A stretch of 64,000 bases of DNA from CAVQEG01 sp963711465. GTDB taxonomy: Bacteria > Bacteroidota > Ignavibacteria > OLB7. This document shows positions 51,202 to 59,592 of this stretch, piece by piece. Location of the stretch: NCBI GenBank assembly GCA_963711465.1, contig CAVQEG010000001.1, positions 1,054,001 through 1,118,000 on the forward strand, read 5' to 3'. The translations under genes were made by a program, and so were the position numbers. The notes under the pieces are model-generated. The model saw only the letters and a list, made by a program, of their open reading frames with translations, was not told where the DNA came from and searched no databases. The stretch's first letter is position 1, and each line of letters opens with the position of its first letter.

Positions 51202-52288
51202 CGCGATCTGCCGTCGAGCGATGCACACGATCGAGCAGCCAGAGATCGGCAAGCACCAGCAGCGTCATGGCTTCGACGACCGGTACGGCCCGCAGCACGA
51301 TCGTCGGATCGTGCCGACCTCCGATCTCATGGTCGACCGTGTGGCCATCACTGCTGCCGTGGCGCTGTCGCAGGCCGATCGACGACGGTGGCTTGAAGGC
51401 CACGCGGAAAACGATCGGCATTCCGTTGGAAATTCCCCCCTGGATTCCGCCCGAATTGTTCGTCTCGGTTCGCACCGAGTCGGCGTCGTCGACGAACGCG
51501 TCGTTGTTCTCCGAACCTCGTGCGCGGGCGACGTCGAACCCTCGACCGACTTCGAACCCGAGCGCTCCGTTGATCGACATCATCGCCCCGGCCAGGCGCG
51601 CGTTCAGCTTGTCGTAGATCGGTTCGCCGAGCCCGGCTGGGACGCCCGCAACGCAGACCGAGACCACACCACCCATCGAGTCGCCTTCGCCGCGGAGGGT
51701 CTCGATCAAATCGGCCATGCGTGCTTCGACCGACTCGTCGTCGCATCGCACCGCGGAGGCGTAGACGCGATCGGGGCGCATCCGTTCGATCGGTCGTTGC
51801 GCGTCGATGGAGCCGAGCCGCGTGACCGCCGCGGTGACGGTGATGTCGGTCGACTGTTCGAGCATCATCCGGGCGATGGCACCGCCGACCACACGCGCCA
51901 GCGTCTCGCGGGCCGACGCCCGTCCACCACCTCGATGGTCGCGGATTCCGTACTTCGCCGCGTACGTGAAGTCCGCGTGCGATGGGCGGTAGAGGTCGCG
52001 CAACTGGTCGTAATCCTTCGATCGCTGATCGGTGTTCCGGACGAAAACGGCGATCGGCGCACCGGTGGTCATTCCTTCAAAAACACCGCTGAGCACCTCG
52101 GGTTCATCGGCCTCGCGGCGCGCCGAGGCAAGCGCTCCTCCCGGTCGGCGCCGCCTCAGATCACGGCGCAGCAGTTCGGCGTCGAACCGGATGCCGGCCG
52201 GGCATCCGTCGACGACCGCTCCGATGCCCGAGCCGTGCGATTCGCCGAACGTCGTGAGCCGGAAGAGTGTGTTGAGTGTGTTGGCCAT
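51188..52288 (-). CDS. aroC: Chorismate synthase
   Basis: 366 residues; flavin-dependent last step of the shikimate pathway (EPSP to chorismate). ATG at 52286-52288 gives MANTLNTLFRLTTFGESHGS, signature 1 (GESHG). Signature 2 region: GGRASARETLARVVGGA (about 125-141). Signature 3-like: RHDPTIVLRAVPVVEAMTL. SMGGVVSVCVAGVPAGLGEP and NNSGGIQGGISNGMPIVFRV are also typical. It is 5 bases behind aroQ and ends the shikimate part of the operon. Its product, chorismate, is the entry compound for the menaquinone genes upstream. Confidence 0.97.
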   Translation of the reverse strand: MANTLNTLFRLTTFGESHGSGIGAVVDGCPAGIRFDAELLRRDLRRRRPGGALASARREADEPEVLSGVFEGMTTGAPIAVFVRNTDQRSKDYDQLRDLYRPSHADFTYAAKYGIRDHRGGGRASARETLARVVGGAIARMMLEQSTDITVTAAVTRLGSIDAQRPIERMRPDRVYASAVRCDDESVEARMADLIETLRGEGDSMGGVVSVCVAGVPAGLGEPIYDKLNARLAGAMMSINGALGFEVGRGFDVARARGSENNDAFVDDADSVRTETNNSGGIQGGISNGMPIVFRVAFKPPSSIGLRQRHGSSDGHTVDHEIGGRHDPTIVLRAVPVVEAMTLLVLADLWLLDRVHRSTADRVGGP

Positions 52289-52293
52289 CGACC

Positions 52294-52731
52294 TCAGCCC
52301 CGTGCGATCAATTCCTGCAGACCACGGATCGCCAGCACGTAGCCGACGACGCCGAAACCTTCGACGCGCGCCTGGCATACGGGTGCGATGACGCTGTGCC
52401 GGCGGAACTCTTCCCGCGCCTGCGTGTTCGTCAGATGAAGCTCCACGACCGGTACGTGCAGCGCGGCGATCGCATCACGGATCGCAATCGAGTAGTGCGT
52501 GAACGCTCCGGGGTTGAGCACCACACCGTCGCACCCGCGCTGGAATCCGGCCGAGTGCAGCTCGTCGACGATCGCACCCTCGTGGTTCGACTGGAAGAAC
52601 TCCAGATCGATGTCGGGAAGTCCGTCGCGTACGGCCGACTCGATCTCGGCGAGCGTGTCAGTCCCGTAGACCTCGGGCTCGCGAACGCCGAGCAGATTCA
52701 GATTCGGCCCGTTGATCACCGCTATTCTCAT
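52294..52731 (-). CDS. aroQ: 3-Dehydroquinate dehydratase, type II
   Basis: 145 residues, dodecameric type II enzyme (third shikimate-pathway step). The start MRIAVINGPNLNLLGVREPE holds the Asn/Leu cluster. The lid-region Tyr is in EVYGTDTLAEIE. FFQSNHEGAIVDELHSA, LNPGAFTHYSIAIRDA with the catalytic His-adjacent region, and PVVELHLTN complete the signature. Length is normal. It lies 27 bases behind the aroK-aroB fusion. Confidence 0.97.
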   Translation of the reverse strand: MRIAVINGPNLNLLGVREPEVYGTDTLAEIESAVRDGLPDIDLEFFQSNHEGAIVDELHSAGFQRGCDGVVLNPGAFTHYSIAIRDAIAALHVPVVELHLTNTQAREEFRRHSVIAPVCQARVEGFGVVGYVLAIRGLQELIARG

Positions 52732-52758
52732 CGCTCCTCCCTTGGCTGGTTAGAATGC

Positions 52759-54378
52759 TCACGTCTGCCCCGCACGGTTTTCCGCTGAGCGAACCAGATC
52801 GAAAGCGCGAGACATCGCCGCGACGATGAGCGACGCGTCGTCGACGCTCCTGAGGGCAAAGCCGTCATTGGTCGGCAGCACGAAGCGAATCGCACTTCCC
52901 ACCGCCTTCTTGTCAGATCGCATCGCCGCCAGCAGCGCATCGTAATCGTGGTCCACATCATCGGCCTGCGCGAGCACCGCGGCCGCATCCGTGATCTGCC
53001 GCAGCCGTGCTGCACCGATCAACCCGAATTCGGCGGAAAGGAGCGATGCGGCAATCATGCCGAGCGCAACCGCCTCGCCGTGCGTGTAGACACGCGGTTC
53101 GACGGCCTCGAGCGCGTGGGCGAAGGTGTGGCCGAAGTTGAGCGACGTCCGCACCGAATGATCGAGTTCATCGGACTCGACGACGTGCAGCTTGAGTTCG
53201 ACGCTGGCACGAATCACCGCGTCGATCGTCACGGCCACCTCACCGCGCAGCACGGCGGGCGTGGCGGCCACGGCGGCGTCGAAGAGGAAGCGCGAGTGCA
53301 GCGCGCCCATCTTGAGCGATTCAACGAGGCCGCTGCGCAGTTCGCGCGGCTCGAGCGTCCGGAGGAACCAAGGAGCGACCAGCACTTCCGACGGCTGTCG
53401 TATCACCCCGACGAGGTTGCGGATTCCGCCCGCATTGACCGCGGTCTTGCCGCCGATCGCCGCGTCGACCATCGCCAGCAGGGTCGTCGGAACGTAGAGA
53501 GCGCGCACACCACGCATGTAGATCGCAGCGACGAACCCGGCAAGATCGCAGACGACGCCACCGCCGACGGCGACGATCGTCCCGTTGCGCGGAACGCCAC
53601 GGCTGCTCAGCTCAGCGACGATCGACTCGGCCGTCGGCAGCGTCTTAATCGCCTCCGCCGCATCGACGACGATCGGTACTGCGTACCCGTCGAACGTCCG
53701 CAGCACGAGGTCACCGTAGTGGGCAGCGACGTTGGCGTCGATCACGACCGCGGACAGCGCCGGTTCGACGCTCGCGCGTAGCCGGCGACGCAGGGCATGA
53801 ACAGTGGTGATTCCCCTGACGACCGTCGTGTGGCCTCCGGGTGTGGACTCGATCGTCCAGGCGTCGGCGAGCAGGGCGTCGAGTCCGCGTTCGATCGCTG
53901 CGACGACGTCCGCCGGGAGATCATCGCCGCAGACGCGCAAGTCGGCATCGAGGTAGGATTCGAGCCGCCGCCCGTGCAGTTCACGCCACCTGCCCTCGAC
54001 ATCGTCGCTCAGCAATGGCCGCGGATTGGACGCATCAGCACGAAGTCGCGCCAGGGCGACGTCGGCGCTCACGTCGAGGAACACGCGCATACCGCAGTCG
54101 GCCATCGCCTGGCGAGCCGACGGGTCCTCGACAGCACCGCCACCAACGGCGATCACGGCATCCGAACCGCCATCGCAGCGCAGCGCTTCGATCGCCGATT
54201 GCTCGAGCCGACGGAATGCCGGTTCGCCGTCGATGCGGAAGATCTCGGCAACGCGGCGCCCGGCCGCGCGTTCGATGCGCTCGTCGAGATCGACGAACGC
54301 AGTGCCGCGTCGTTCGGCCAGCAGCCGACCAACGGTCGACTTTCCGGCGCCGGATGGTCCCTGCAGCCAGACGTGCAT
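52759..54378 (-). CDS. aroKB: Bifunctional shikimate kinase/3-dehydroquinate synthase
   Basis: 539-residue fusion. Residues 1-170 are shikimate kinase: Walker A GPSGAGKST (7-15), DLDERIERAAGRRVAEIF, the substrate-binding GGGAVEDP, and LRADASNPRPLL in the lid. Residues about 175-539 are dehydroquinate synthase: NAD-binding GGGVVCDLAGFVAAIYMRG, PTTLLAMVDAAIGGKTAVN, then zinc ligands in the ESLKMGAL, NFGHTFAHALE and THGEAVALGM segments. The fusion joins steps 2 and 5 of the pathway. AroB is second in order but lies C-terminal, so this is gene economy rather than channel order. It starts 48 bases behind aroE and precedes aroQ. Confidence 0.96.
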   Translation of the reverse strand: MHVWLQGPSGAGKSTVGRLLAERRGTAFVDLDERIERAAGRRVAEIFRIDGEPAFRRLEQSAIEALRCDGGSDAVIAVGGGAVEDPSARQAMADCGMRVFLDVSADVALARLRADASNPRPLLSDDVEGRWRELHGRRLESYLDADLRVCGDDLPADVVAAIERGLDALLADAWTIESTPGGHTTVVRGITTVHALRRRLRASVEPALSAVVIDANVAAHYGDLVLRTFDGYAVPIVVDAAEAIKTLPTAESIVAELSSRGVPRNGTIVAVGGGVVCDLAGFVAAIYMRGVRALYVPTTLLAMVDAAIGGKTAVNAGGIRNLVGVIRQPSEVLVAPWFLRTLEPRELRSGLVESLKMGALHSRFLFDAAVAATPAVLRGEVAVTIDAVIRASVELKLHVVESDELDHSVRTSLNFGHTFAHALEAVEPRVYTHGEAVALGMIAASLLSAEFGLIGAARLRQITDAAAVLAQADDVDHDYDALLAAMRSDKKAVGSAIRFVLPTNDGFALRSVDDASLIVAAMSRAFDLVRSAENRAGQT

Positions 54379-54426
54379 GATGAGACGGAGATCGATCTGC
54401 CGGATCGATGGTGAGGGCTGTCGAAT

Positions 54427-55287
54427 TCAGAAGAGATCGGGAGGAAGCATCGCGGGCGTCGCTTGAATGCCGGTAAAGAGCTCGAAGGACGCCAACGCCT
54501 GATGGACGAACATCGCGCGGCCGTTGATCGTTCGCATTCCGGCCTGCTCCGCCTCTGCCATCAGAGCGGTCTTCGGCGTCGAATATACCATGTCGACGAG
54601 CAGACCCGATCCGGCGAGCCGTTCGGCGCTCAGAAGCGTTCCGGGCGTCGACGGAAGTCCGACGGGCGTGGCGTGGACGACCAGATCCGCTGGACGGAAC
54701 GTCTCCAGAGCGGCGCCTCGCGCACGCGGATCGAAGAGCGTAAATGCGCACGCTTCCCCCCGATCTGCATCCCGCGAATAAATCGTCAGTGAACGGATAT
54801 CGAACTGACCATTGAGCAGTGCGTAGGCCGCCGCGCGAGCCGCCCCGCCCGTACCGAGTATGGCAACGGTCAATGGTGCCGCGCCGATCGGCGTGTCCCG
54901 GATCGATGCGCCGCGAATCGACTCGGTGAAGCCGACGACGTCGGTGTTGTACCCTACGATCCGACCGTCGTCGACCACGAGCGTGTTGACCGCGTCGATG
55001 GCCGCAGCCATGCGATCGACGCGGTTGGCCGCGCGGCGGGCGCGCTGCTTGTGCGGAGAGGTAACGTTCGCGCCACGATAGCCGCCGCGCCGCATCGACT
55101 CCATGAAGGGTCCCACCTGCGGCCCGCTCAATTCGGCCAGCGAGTAGTGCATCCTCAGACCGAAGCGCTCGAAGAGCGCGTTCATCAGCTTCGGCGATCG
55201 CGAGTGCCCGATGCCTTCGCCGATGAGGACCACGCGATCGCTCACCCCCGGCGATGGATTGGGTCGTCGGCCCATCGAGTCGCTCAT
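54427..55287 (-). CDS. aroE: Shikimate dehydrogenase
   Basis: 286 residues, NADPH-dependent reduction of 3-dehydroshikimate. Substrate site: GHSRSPKLMNALFERFG. Catalytic Lys in NVTSPHKQRA (Ile of the usual VTIPHK is Ser) and Asp in VGYNTDVVGFTESI. Nucleotide fold AILGTGGAARAAAYALLN; SRDADRGEACA follows, and the ending GRAMFVHQALASFELFTG is characteristic. Its start overlaps the aroA stop by 4 bases. The first 15 residues (MSDSMGRRPNPSPGV) are a short extension; ATG five codons in could also be used. Confidence 0.95.
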   Translation of the reverse strand: MSDSMGRRPNPSPGVSDRVVLIGEGIGHSRSPKLMNALFERFGLRMHYSLAELSGPQVGPFMESMRRGGYRGANVTSPHKQRARRAANRVDRMAAAIDAVNTLVVDDGRIVGYNTDVVGFTESIRGASIRDTPIGAAPLTVAILGTGGAARAAAYALLNGQFDIRSLTIYSRDADRGEACAFTLFDPRARGAALETFRPADLVVHATPVGLPSTPGTLLSAERLAGSGLLVDMVYSTPKTALMAEAEQAGMRTINGRAMFVHQALASFELFTGIQATPAMLPPDLF

Positions 55288-56633
55288 TCGGCGCGCCTCA
55301 AATTTTCCAGATCGCTCCAGAAGCCCGGGTAGGACACCGATGCCACGTCGGGGTCATGTACGAAGACCGGCTGCGTCGCGATCAGCGAAGCAATTCCGGC
55401 CAGCATGCAGAGACGATGGTCGCCGTGGTGCCGCACGCCGATGCCGCCCTCGATGTTCTGCGGTCCCTCCAGTTCGAATCCGTCGTCGAGTTCGTGGACA
55501 TCCACGCCGAGCGAGCGCATCAGCGAGACGGTCGCACGGATGCGATCCGACTCCTTGGTGCGCAGTTCGTGCGCGCCGCGAATCACCGTCGTGCCCCAGG
55601 CACGCGCGCCAAGCAGCGCCAGCAGCGGGAGCTCGTCGATGATCTCCCCGATCGATACCTCCCCGATGCCTCCGTCACCACCGACTCGTACACCGCGCAG
55701 TCCGGTTGAGAACCGCACGTCGATGCGGCCGGAGGGTTCGACCTCATCGCGCAGCACCGTCCAGGTGACGCTCGCGTTCATTGCACGAAGACATCGCAGC
55801 AGCGCGATCCGCGATGGATTAAGACCCACTCGGTCGATGCGAACGTGGGAATCCGGAACGATCAGACCGGCGGCGACGAAGTAGGCCGCCGAGGAGAAGT
55901 CGCCCGGGACATCGATTTCGACATCGCGATCGGGAACCGCCGGTTTGATGATGTCGCACTGCGCCAGTCCCGGAGATCCGGGCTCGGCCAGGGGCGACTC
56001 GGGGTGTCGCACCGCGATGCCGAAGGCGTCCATGATCCGCAGTGTGTGATCGCGCATCGGCGTGGCACGGTAGACGGTCGCACCGTGCGTGGAACGCAGT
56101 GCCGCGAGCGCCACCGCGGCATGCACCTGTGCGGATTCGACCCGGATCACGTCATCGGAGCGTCCGCCGGGGAGCGCTCCGTCGGACTCCATGACCAGCG
56201 GCATCCTCCCATCGTGCGTCGAGACAAGCGCGCCCATCGTCCGAAGCGGCACGGCAACTCGCTCCATGGGACGCCGCCGCAGCGACGCGTCGCCATCGAT
56301 CGTGAAGATTCCACGTTCACCCGTGAGGAATCCCATCGCCAGCCGCGCGGTCGTGCCCGAGTTGCCGCAGTCGATATCGATGCGACCCGAACGGGCGCGA
56401 CGCGGCGCGGTCCCGTCGATCACGATCGCACCTCTCTCGACGCCGACGTGGTAGCCGAGCCGCTCGAGAAGCGTGCGCGTGCGCACGACGTCGTCGCCGG
56501 AAGATGGATTCCTGACGATCGTACGACGCGTGTTGAGTGCACCGAAGAACAAGGCGCGGTGGGTGATCGACTTATCACCCGGTGGGACGATCGTCCGGAT
56601 GATGGGTCGATGTAAGGGGGCCAGAGAGATCAT
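55284..56633 (-). CDS. aroA: EPSP synthase
   Basis: 449 residues; transfers enolpyruvyl from PEP to shikimate 3-phosphate. The ATG at 56631-56633 gives MISLAPLHRPIIRTIVPPGD, then GDKSITHRALFFGAL (substrate Lys/Arg site). The second signature is DCGNSGTTARLAMGFLTG, with Gly rather than Ala at the position linked to glyphosate sensitivity. RRPMERVAVPLRTMGA and ELRTKESDRIRATVSLMRSL are further signatures, and HGDHRLCMLAGIASLI is the C-terminal active loop. It lies 84 bases behind the radical SAM gene. Confidence 0.96.
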   Translation of the reverse strand: MISLAPLHRPIIRTIVPPGDKSITHRALFFGALNTRRTIVRNPSSGDDVVRTRTLLERLGYHVGVERGAIVIDGTAPRRARSGRIDIDCGNSGTTARLAMGFLTGERGIFTIDGDASLRRRPMERVAVPLRTMGALVSTHDGRMPLVMESDGALPGGRSDDVIRVESAQVHAAVALAALRSTHGATVYRATPMRDHTLRIMDAFGIAVRHPESPLAEPGSPGLAQCDIIKPAVPDRDVEIDVPGDFSSAAYFVAAGLIVPDSHVRIDRVGLNPSRIALLRCLRAMNASVTWTVLRDEVEPSGRIDVRFSTGLRGVRVGGDGGIGEVSIGEIIDELPLLALLGARAWGTTVIRGAHELRTKESDRIRATVSLMRSLGVDVHELDDGFELEGPQNIEGGIGVRHHGDHRLCMLAGIASLIATQPVFVHDPDVASVSYPGFWSDLENLRRAE

Positions 56634-56717
56634 CGACGGCTGCTGGGTTCGAATGGCATGGTGCGCCCGAAGCAATCGAAGAAGGTAACGCACCCGTCCG
56701 AATTTTCCCGCTGCAAC

Positions 56718-58049
56718 TCAGCCGTCGCTCGCAGCATCCACCGTCGGCAACCGATCGACGCGGATGACGTCCATGAACGCGCTGACGGAGAACTCCGCAT
56801 TGCCGACGCCCGGCCGACCGTACCCGGGCGGTGCCGGCAGTCGGTGGTGTTCGAACCTCTCCCGCCACGCGTACAGCAGCTTGATGAAGTACTCCAGCGG
56901 CGGCCCCTCCTGCCGCCCCAGATCGCTGGTCGGCTCCGGACACCATGTCGTGAAGCGCGGAACGATGCCACGGCTCATGAAGAATTCGAGGCCCTTGCGC
57001 GTCGAGTCCACCGCCTCGTCGACATTGGTGTATCCGTATGGCTGCGCCATCTCGACGCCGCCGACGAAGTTGGGAATCACGTGTGTCGCTCCGAAGACGT
57101 CCGCCGCCTCCACGATTCTGTTCATCCACTCCTCCCGACCGACGTAGCGTTCCTTGCCGGGACAGATCCAGCTGAAGAGCTTCGGGTCCCAGATCTCGTA
57201 GTTGGGATGGTAAATCCTGAATCCGCTGCGATGCAGCAGCTCGACTTCATCCTTCGGGAACGCCTGGACGACGGCCTTGGGAATCCAGCGTCCCTCGTGG
57301 CGCGACTCGATCGCCTCGGCATAGCGCGCGTACCACTCGGCCTCGCCCATGCCCTCGAGCGATTTCGTGATCGATCCTCCGGTGACCGTGTAGGCGCGTG
57401 AAACCGTGTCGTGCGCGGCGATCAGATCCATCGCCTCGACGACATCGTCGATCGACTTGACCGGCGTGTACGGCCTGCCCTGTTCGCGCTGCTGGCGGAA
57501 GTTTTCGTTGAGATCGCAGAACCGGCACTCCTCGGTGCGGCCCCAGTACTGACACAGCCGGTAGACCGTCAGGTAGACGAGATACCCCCACTCGATGGCG
57601 GGCGCGATCTCGGAGATCCGCTTGCCGCTCGAGAGTTCGTGCGAGTAGTAGGTCGGAATCGGTGGGAATTCGAGCTGCGCGATGACGTGGCCGTCGCAGA
57701 AGAGCGTCAGCACGCCCTCCTCGAGATCAACCCGATAGGGCGAGTCGGGATTGACACGGACCGATGTGATCGTCGGACGCAGATTCCAGCGTCCGCCGGT
57801 CATGCGGATCTCCTCGGGTGAGCGCCACGCCTCATGCTCCTGCATCGCCCGCAGCGGAACGAGATCGAACGAGAAGATGAAGTAGTCCTTCGGCTTGTAA
57901 CCGGAGGCAATCCGCAGTGCGTCCTCCGCGAAGCCAATGCCCTGCCGCAGCAGGTCCTGCTTGACGACCGCCTCCTTCGGCATGTCCGGGAACTTGTCGA
58001 AGAGGCGCTCGAGTTCGAGTATCGTTGGAGTTCCGTCGCTCCTATTCAT
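56718..58049 (-). CDS. Radical SAM protein with C-X8-C-X2-C cluster, function unknown
   Basis: 443 residues. The start ATG (58047-58049) has GGAGG upstream and overlaps the mqnB stop (ATGA). About 160 residues precede the cluster (TSVRVNPDSPYRVDLEEGVL, then SHELSSGKRISEIAPAIEWG). Cluster cysteines are Cys166, Cys175 and Cys178 in LCQYWGRTEECRFCDLNENF. That is C-X8-C-X2-C, not the common C-X3-C-X2-C. YTVTGGSITKSLEGMG supplies the SAM glycine motif, and QIYHPNYEVWD-like YHPNYEIWDPKLFSWICPG follows. No SPASM or B12 domain. Sits between a futalosine hydrolase-like gene and aroA, so a part in menaquinone synthesis is plausible but unproven. It is not MqnC or MqnE by cluster spacing. Confidence 0.85.
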   Translation of the reverse strand: MNRSDGTPTILELERLFDKFPDMPKEAVVKQDLLRQGIGFAEDALRIASGYKPKDYFIFSFDLVPLRAMQEHEAWRSPEEIRMTGGRWNLRPTITSVRVNPDSPYRVDLEEGVLTLFCDGHVIAQLEFPPIPTYYSHELSSGKRISEIAPAIEWGYLVYLTVYRLCQYWGRTEECRFCDLNENFRQQREQGRPYTPVKSIDDVVEAMDLIAAHDTVSRAYTVTGGSITKSLEGMGEAEWYARYAEAIESRHEGRWIPKAVVQAFPKDEVELLHRSGFRIYHPNYEIWDPKLFSWICPGKERYVGREEWMNRIVEAADVFGATHVIPNFVGGVEMAQPYGYTNVDEAVDSTRKGLEFFMSRGIVPRFTTWCPEPTSDLGRQEGPPLEYFIKLLYAWRERFEHHRLPAPPGYGRPGVGNAEFSVSAFMDVIRVDRLPTVDAASDG

Positions 58050-58714
58050 CGTTCCTCCCTGTCGTCGGTGGGGCTGATCATCGCACGGTCGACCGGCTCG
58101 AAATCGACCATCGCCGCCGCGAGCCGGCGAAGCACCGAAGTGAAGTGTTCCTTCCACGCACGCCCGCCGCCGGCGCCAACCACGTTCGTCACGCCAAGGG
58201 CCACCGCAACGGGCAGCGCCCCGGCGGCTCGCACCACGGAAAACGCCTCGAGGTTCTCGACATCCGCCGGACTGGTCCGGTTCAGAAGCAGCGCCAGCTC
58301 GTCATTCTCTGTCACGCCAAGCGTACACGCGGCACAGGCGCGAGGGACCGGTCGGTCGAGACGACGCGACAGGTGCTCGGCCAGGGCTTCGCTCAGCAAC
58401 GGATCGGCGTCGACACCGGAGGACAGCAGCGAGGGGAAGCGCATCCAGCGCCGGGCGACATCACCGCTCGCTACCAGCACGCGATCCACGACGACGACAT
58501 CGCCGACGGCGAGGCCACTGTCCGGGTAGGCGCCGCAGGTGCCGACGTAGAGCACTGATTCGGGTTGGAACCTCGCGATCGCAGCGCTCGTGCCGATTGC
58601 CGCGTCCACCAGTCCGACGCCGGTCGTGTCAACCGCCATTCGCGTCGACGTGTCACTCGCCAGCGCCGCGTCGCGTTCGAGTGCCGAAGAGAACAGCAGC
58701 AGCGATCGGCTCAT
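58046..58714 (-). CDS. mqnB: Futalosine hydrolase-like nucleosidase
   Basis: 222 residues of the nucleoside phosphorylase/hydrolase superfamily. SVLYVGTCGAYPDSGLAVGD matches the family Gly-rich active-site strand. ENLEAFSVVRAAGALPVAVA contains the Glu-x-Glu-like catalytic region (N-L-E-A). EHFTSVLRRLAAAMVDFEP forms the last helix. MqnB removes hypoxanthine from futalosine to give dehypoxanthine futalosine. The family also includes MTA/SAH nucleosidases; the choice rests on tight linkage (4-base overlaps) with mqnD upstream and the radical SAM gene downstream. Slightly short but complete. Confidence 0.82.
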   Translation of the reverse strand: MSRSLLLFSSALERDAALASDTSTRMAVDTTGVGLVDAAIGTSAAIARFQPESVLYVGTCGAYPDSGLAVGDVVVVDRVLVASGDVARRWMRFPSLLSSGVDADPLLSEALAEHLSRRLDRPVPRACAACTLGVTENDELALLLNRTSPADVENLEAFSVVRAAGALPVAVALGVTNVVGAGGGRAWKEHFTSVLRRLAAAMVDFEPVDRAMISPTDDREER

Positions 58715-59592
58715 GCGAATTCGACCTCCACGCGGCGATCGAGCAGACCGCGCTCGGCGCCGAGATCGAGCAGGAACTGGATGGCGCGCCGCGCGTCCGG
58801 CGGATAGGCGGCGGTCTCCTCATTGGCGTACATGTGCAGGTATCGATCGAGCAATTCGGGAACGGCGACCTCGGCGGGTCGATGAATGTGATCGATGAGG
58901 AATTCGATCATCTCTTGGCGATTATCGAGCGCCCAGCGGATCGAGCGCTGCAGCACGCGGCTCGCGGTCGCGACAGCATCGACGCCGATATCCCGGCGAA
59001 TCACGTTGGCACCGAGCGGCAACGGCAGGCCCGTACGCTCGGTCCACCACGCGCCGATGTCGACGACGAGTCGGAGCCCGTGTCGCTCGTACGTCAGGCG
59101 TCCCTCATGGATGATGATCCCGGCGTCGACAGTGCCGTCGGAGATGGCTTCGAAGATCCGCTCGTAGGGCGTGATCGGCACGGTCTGCATCCGGGCATTC
59201 GGCGCGAGGAGCCGCGTCACCAGATGGGCCGTGGTGCCGACTCCGGGCGTCGCGATGGTCGATCGGTCGAGATCCTCCACAGTCAGAGGCGTTCGTGCGA
59301 CGATCACCGGTCCGTAGCCGCGACCGACGGAGCCACCGTGCGGCAGCATCAGAAACGCCTCGGCGAGCGCCGGATAGCTCGCGACGGATATCGCCGACAC
59401 GTCGACCTCGCCGCGCATCGCGCGCTCGTTGAGATCCTGGGTGTTGGAGGTCACCGGATCGAAGTGCATTCCCTCACAGTCGACGAGACCTTCGATGGCG
59501 GCGCGGAACATGAAGGCATCGTCGGCATCGGGGCTGTAGGCAAGCCGCAGGGTACGGGGAGCCGGTATCGTGTCGGAGCGTGGTTCAGACAT
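58711..59592 (-). CDS. mqnD: 1,4-Dihydroxy-6-naphthoate synthase
   Basis: 293 residues, periplasmic-binding-protein fold but cytoplasmic enzyme of the futalosine menaquinone route: converts cyclic dehypoxanthine futalosine to 1,4-dihydroxy-6-naphthoate. The ATG at 59590-59592 gives MSEPRSDTIPAPRTLRLAYS, then the signature SPDADDAFMFRAAIEGLVDC. VDVSAISVASYPALAEAFLM, GVGTTAHLVTRLLAP, DAGIIIHEGRLTYERHGL with its His, and LPLGANVIRRDIG are family motifs. It overlaps the DAHP synthase stop by 8 bases and mqnB by 4. Confidence 0.93.
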   Translation of the reverse strand: MSEPRSDTIPAPRTLRLAYSPDADDAFMFRAAIEGLVDCEGMHFDPVTSNTQDLNERAMRGEVDVSAISVASYPALAEAFLMLPHGGSVGRGYGPVIVARTPLTVEDLDRSTIATPGVGTTAHLVTRLLAPNARMQTVPITPYERIFEAISDGTVDAGIIIHEGRLTYERHGLRLVVDIGAWWTERTGLPLPLGANVIRRDIGVDAVATASRVLQRSIRWALDNRQEMIEFLIDHIHRPAEVAVPELLDRYLHMYANEETAAYPPDARRAIQFLLDLGAERGLLDRRVEVEFA

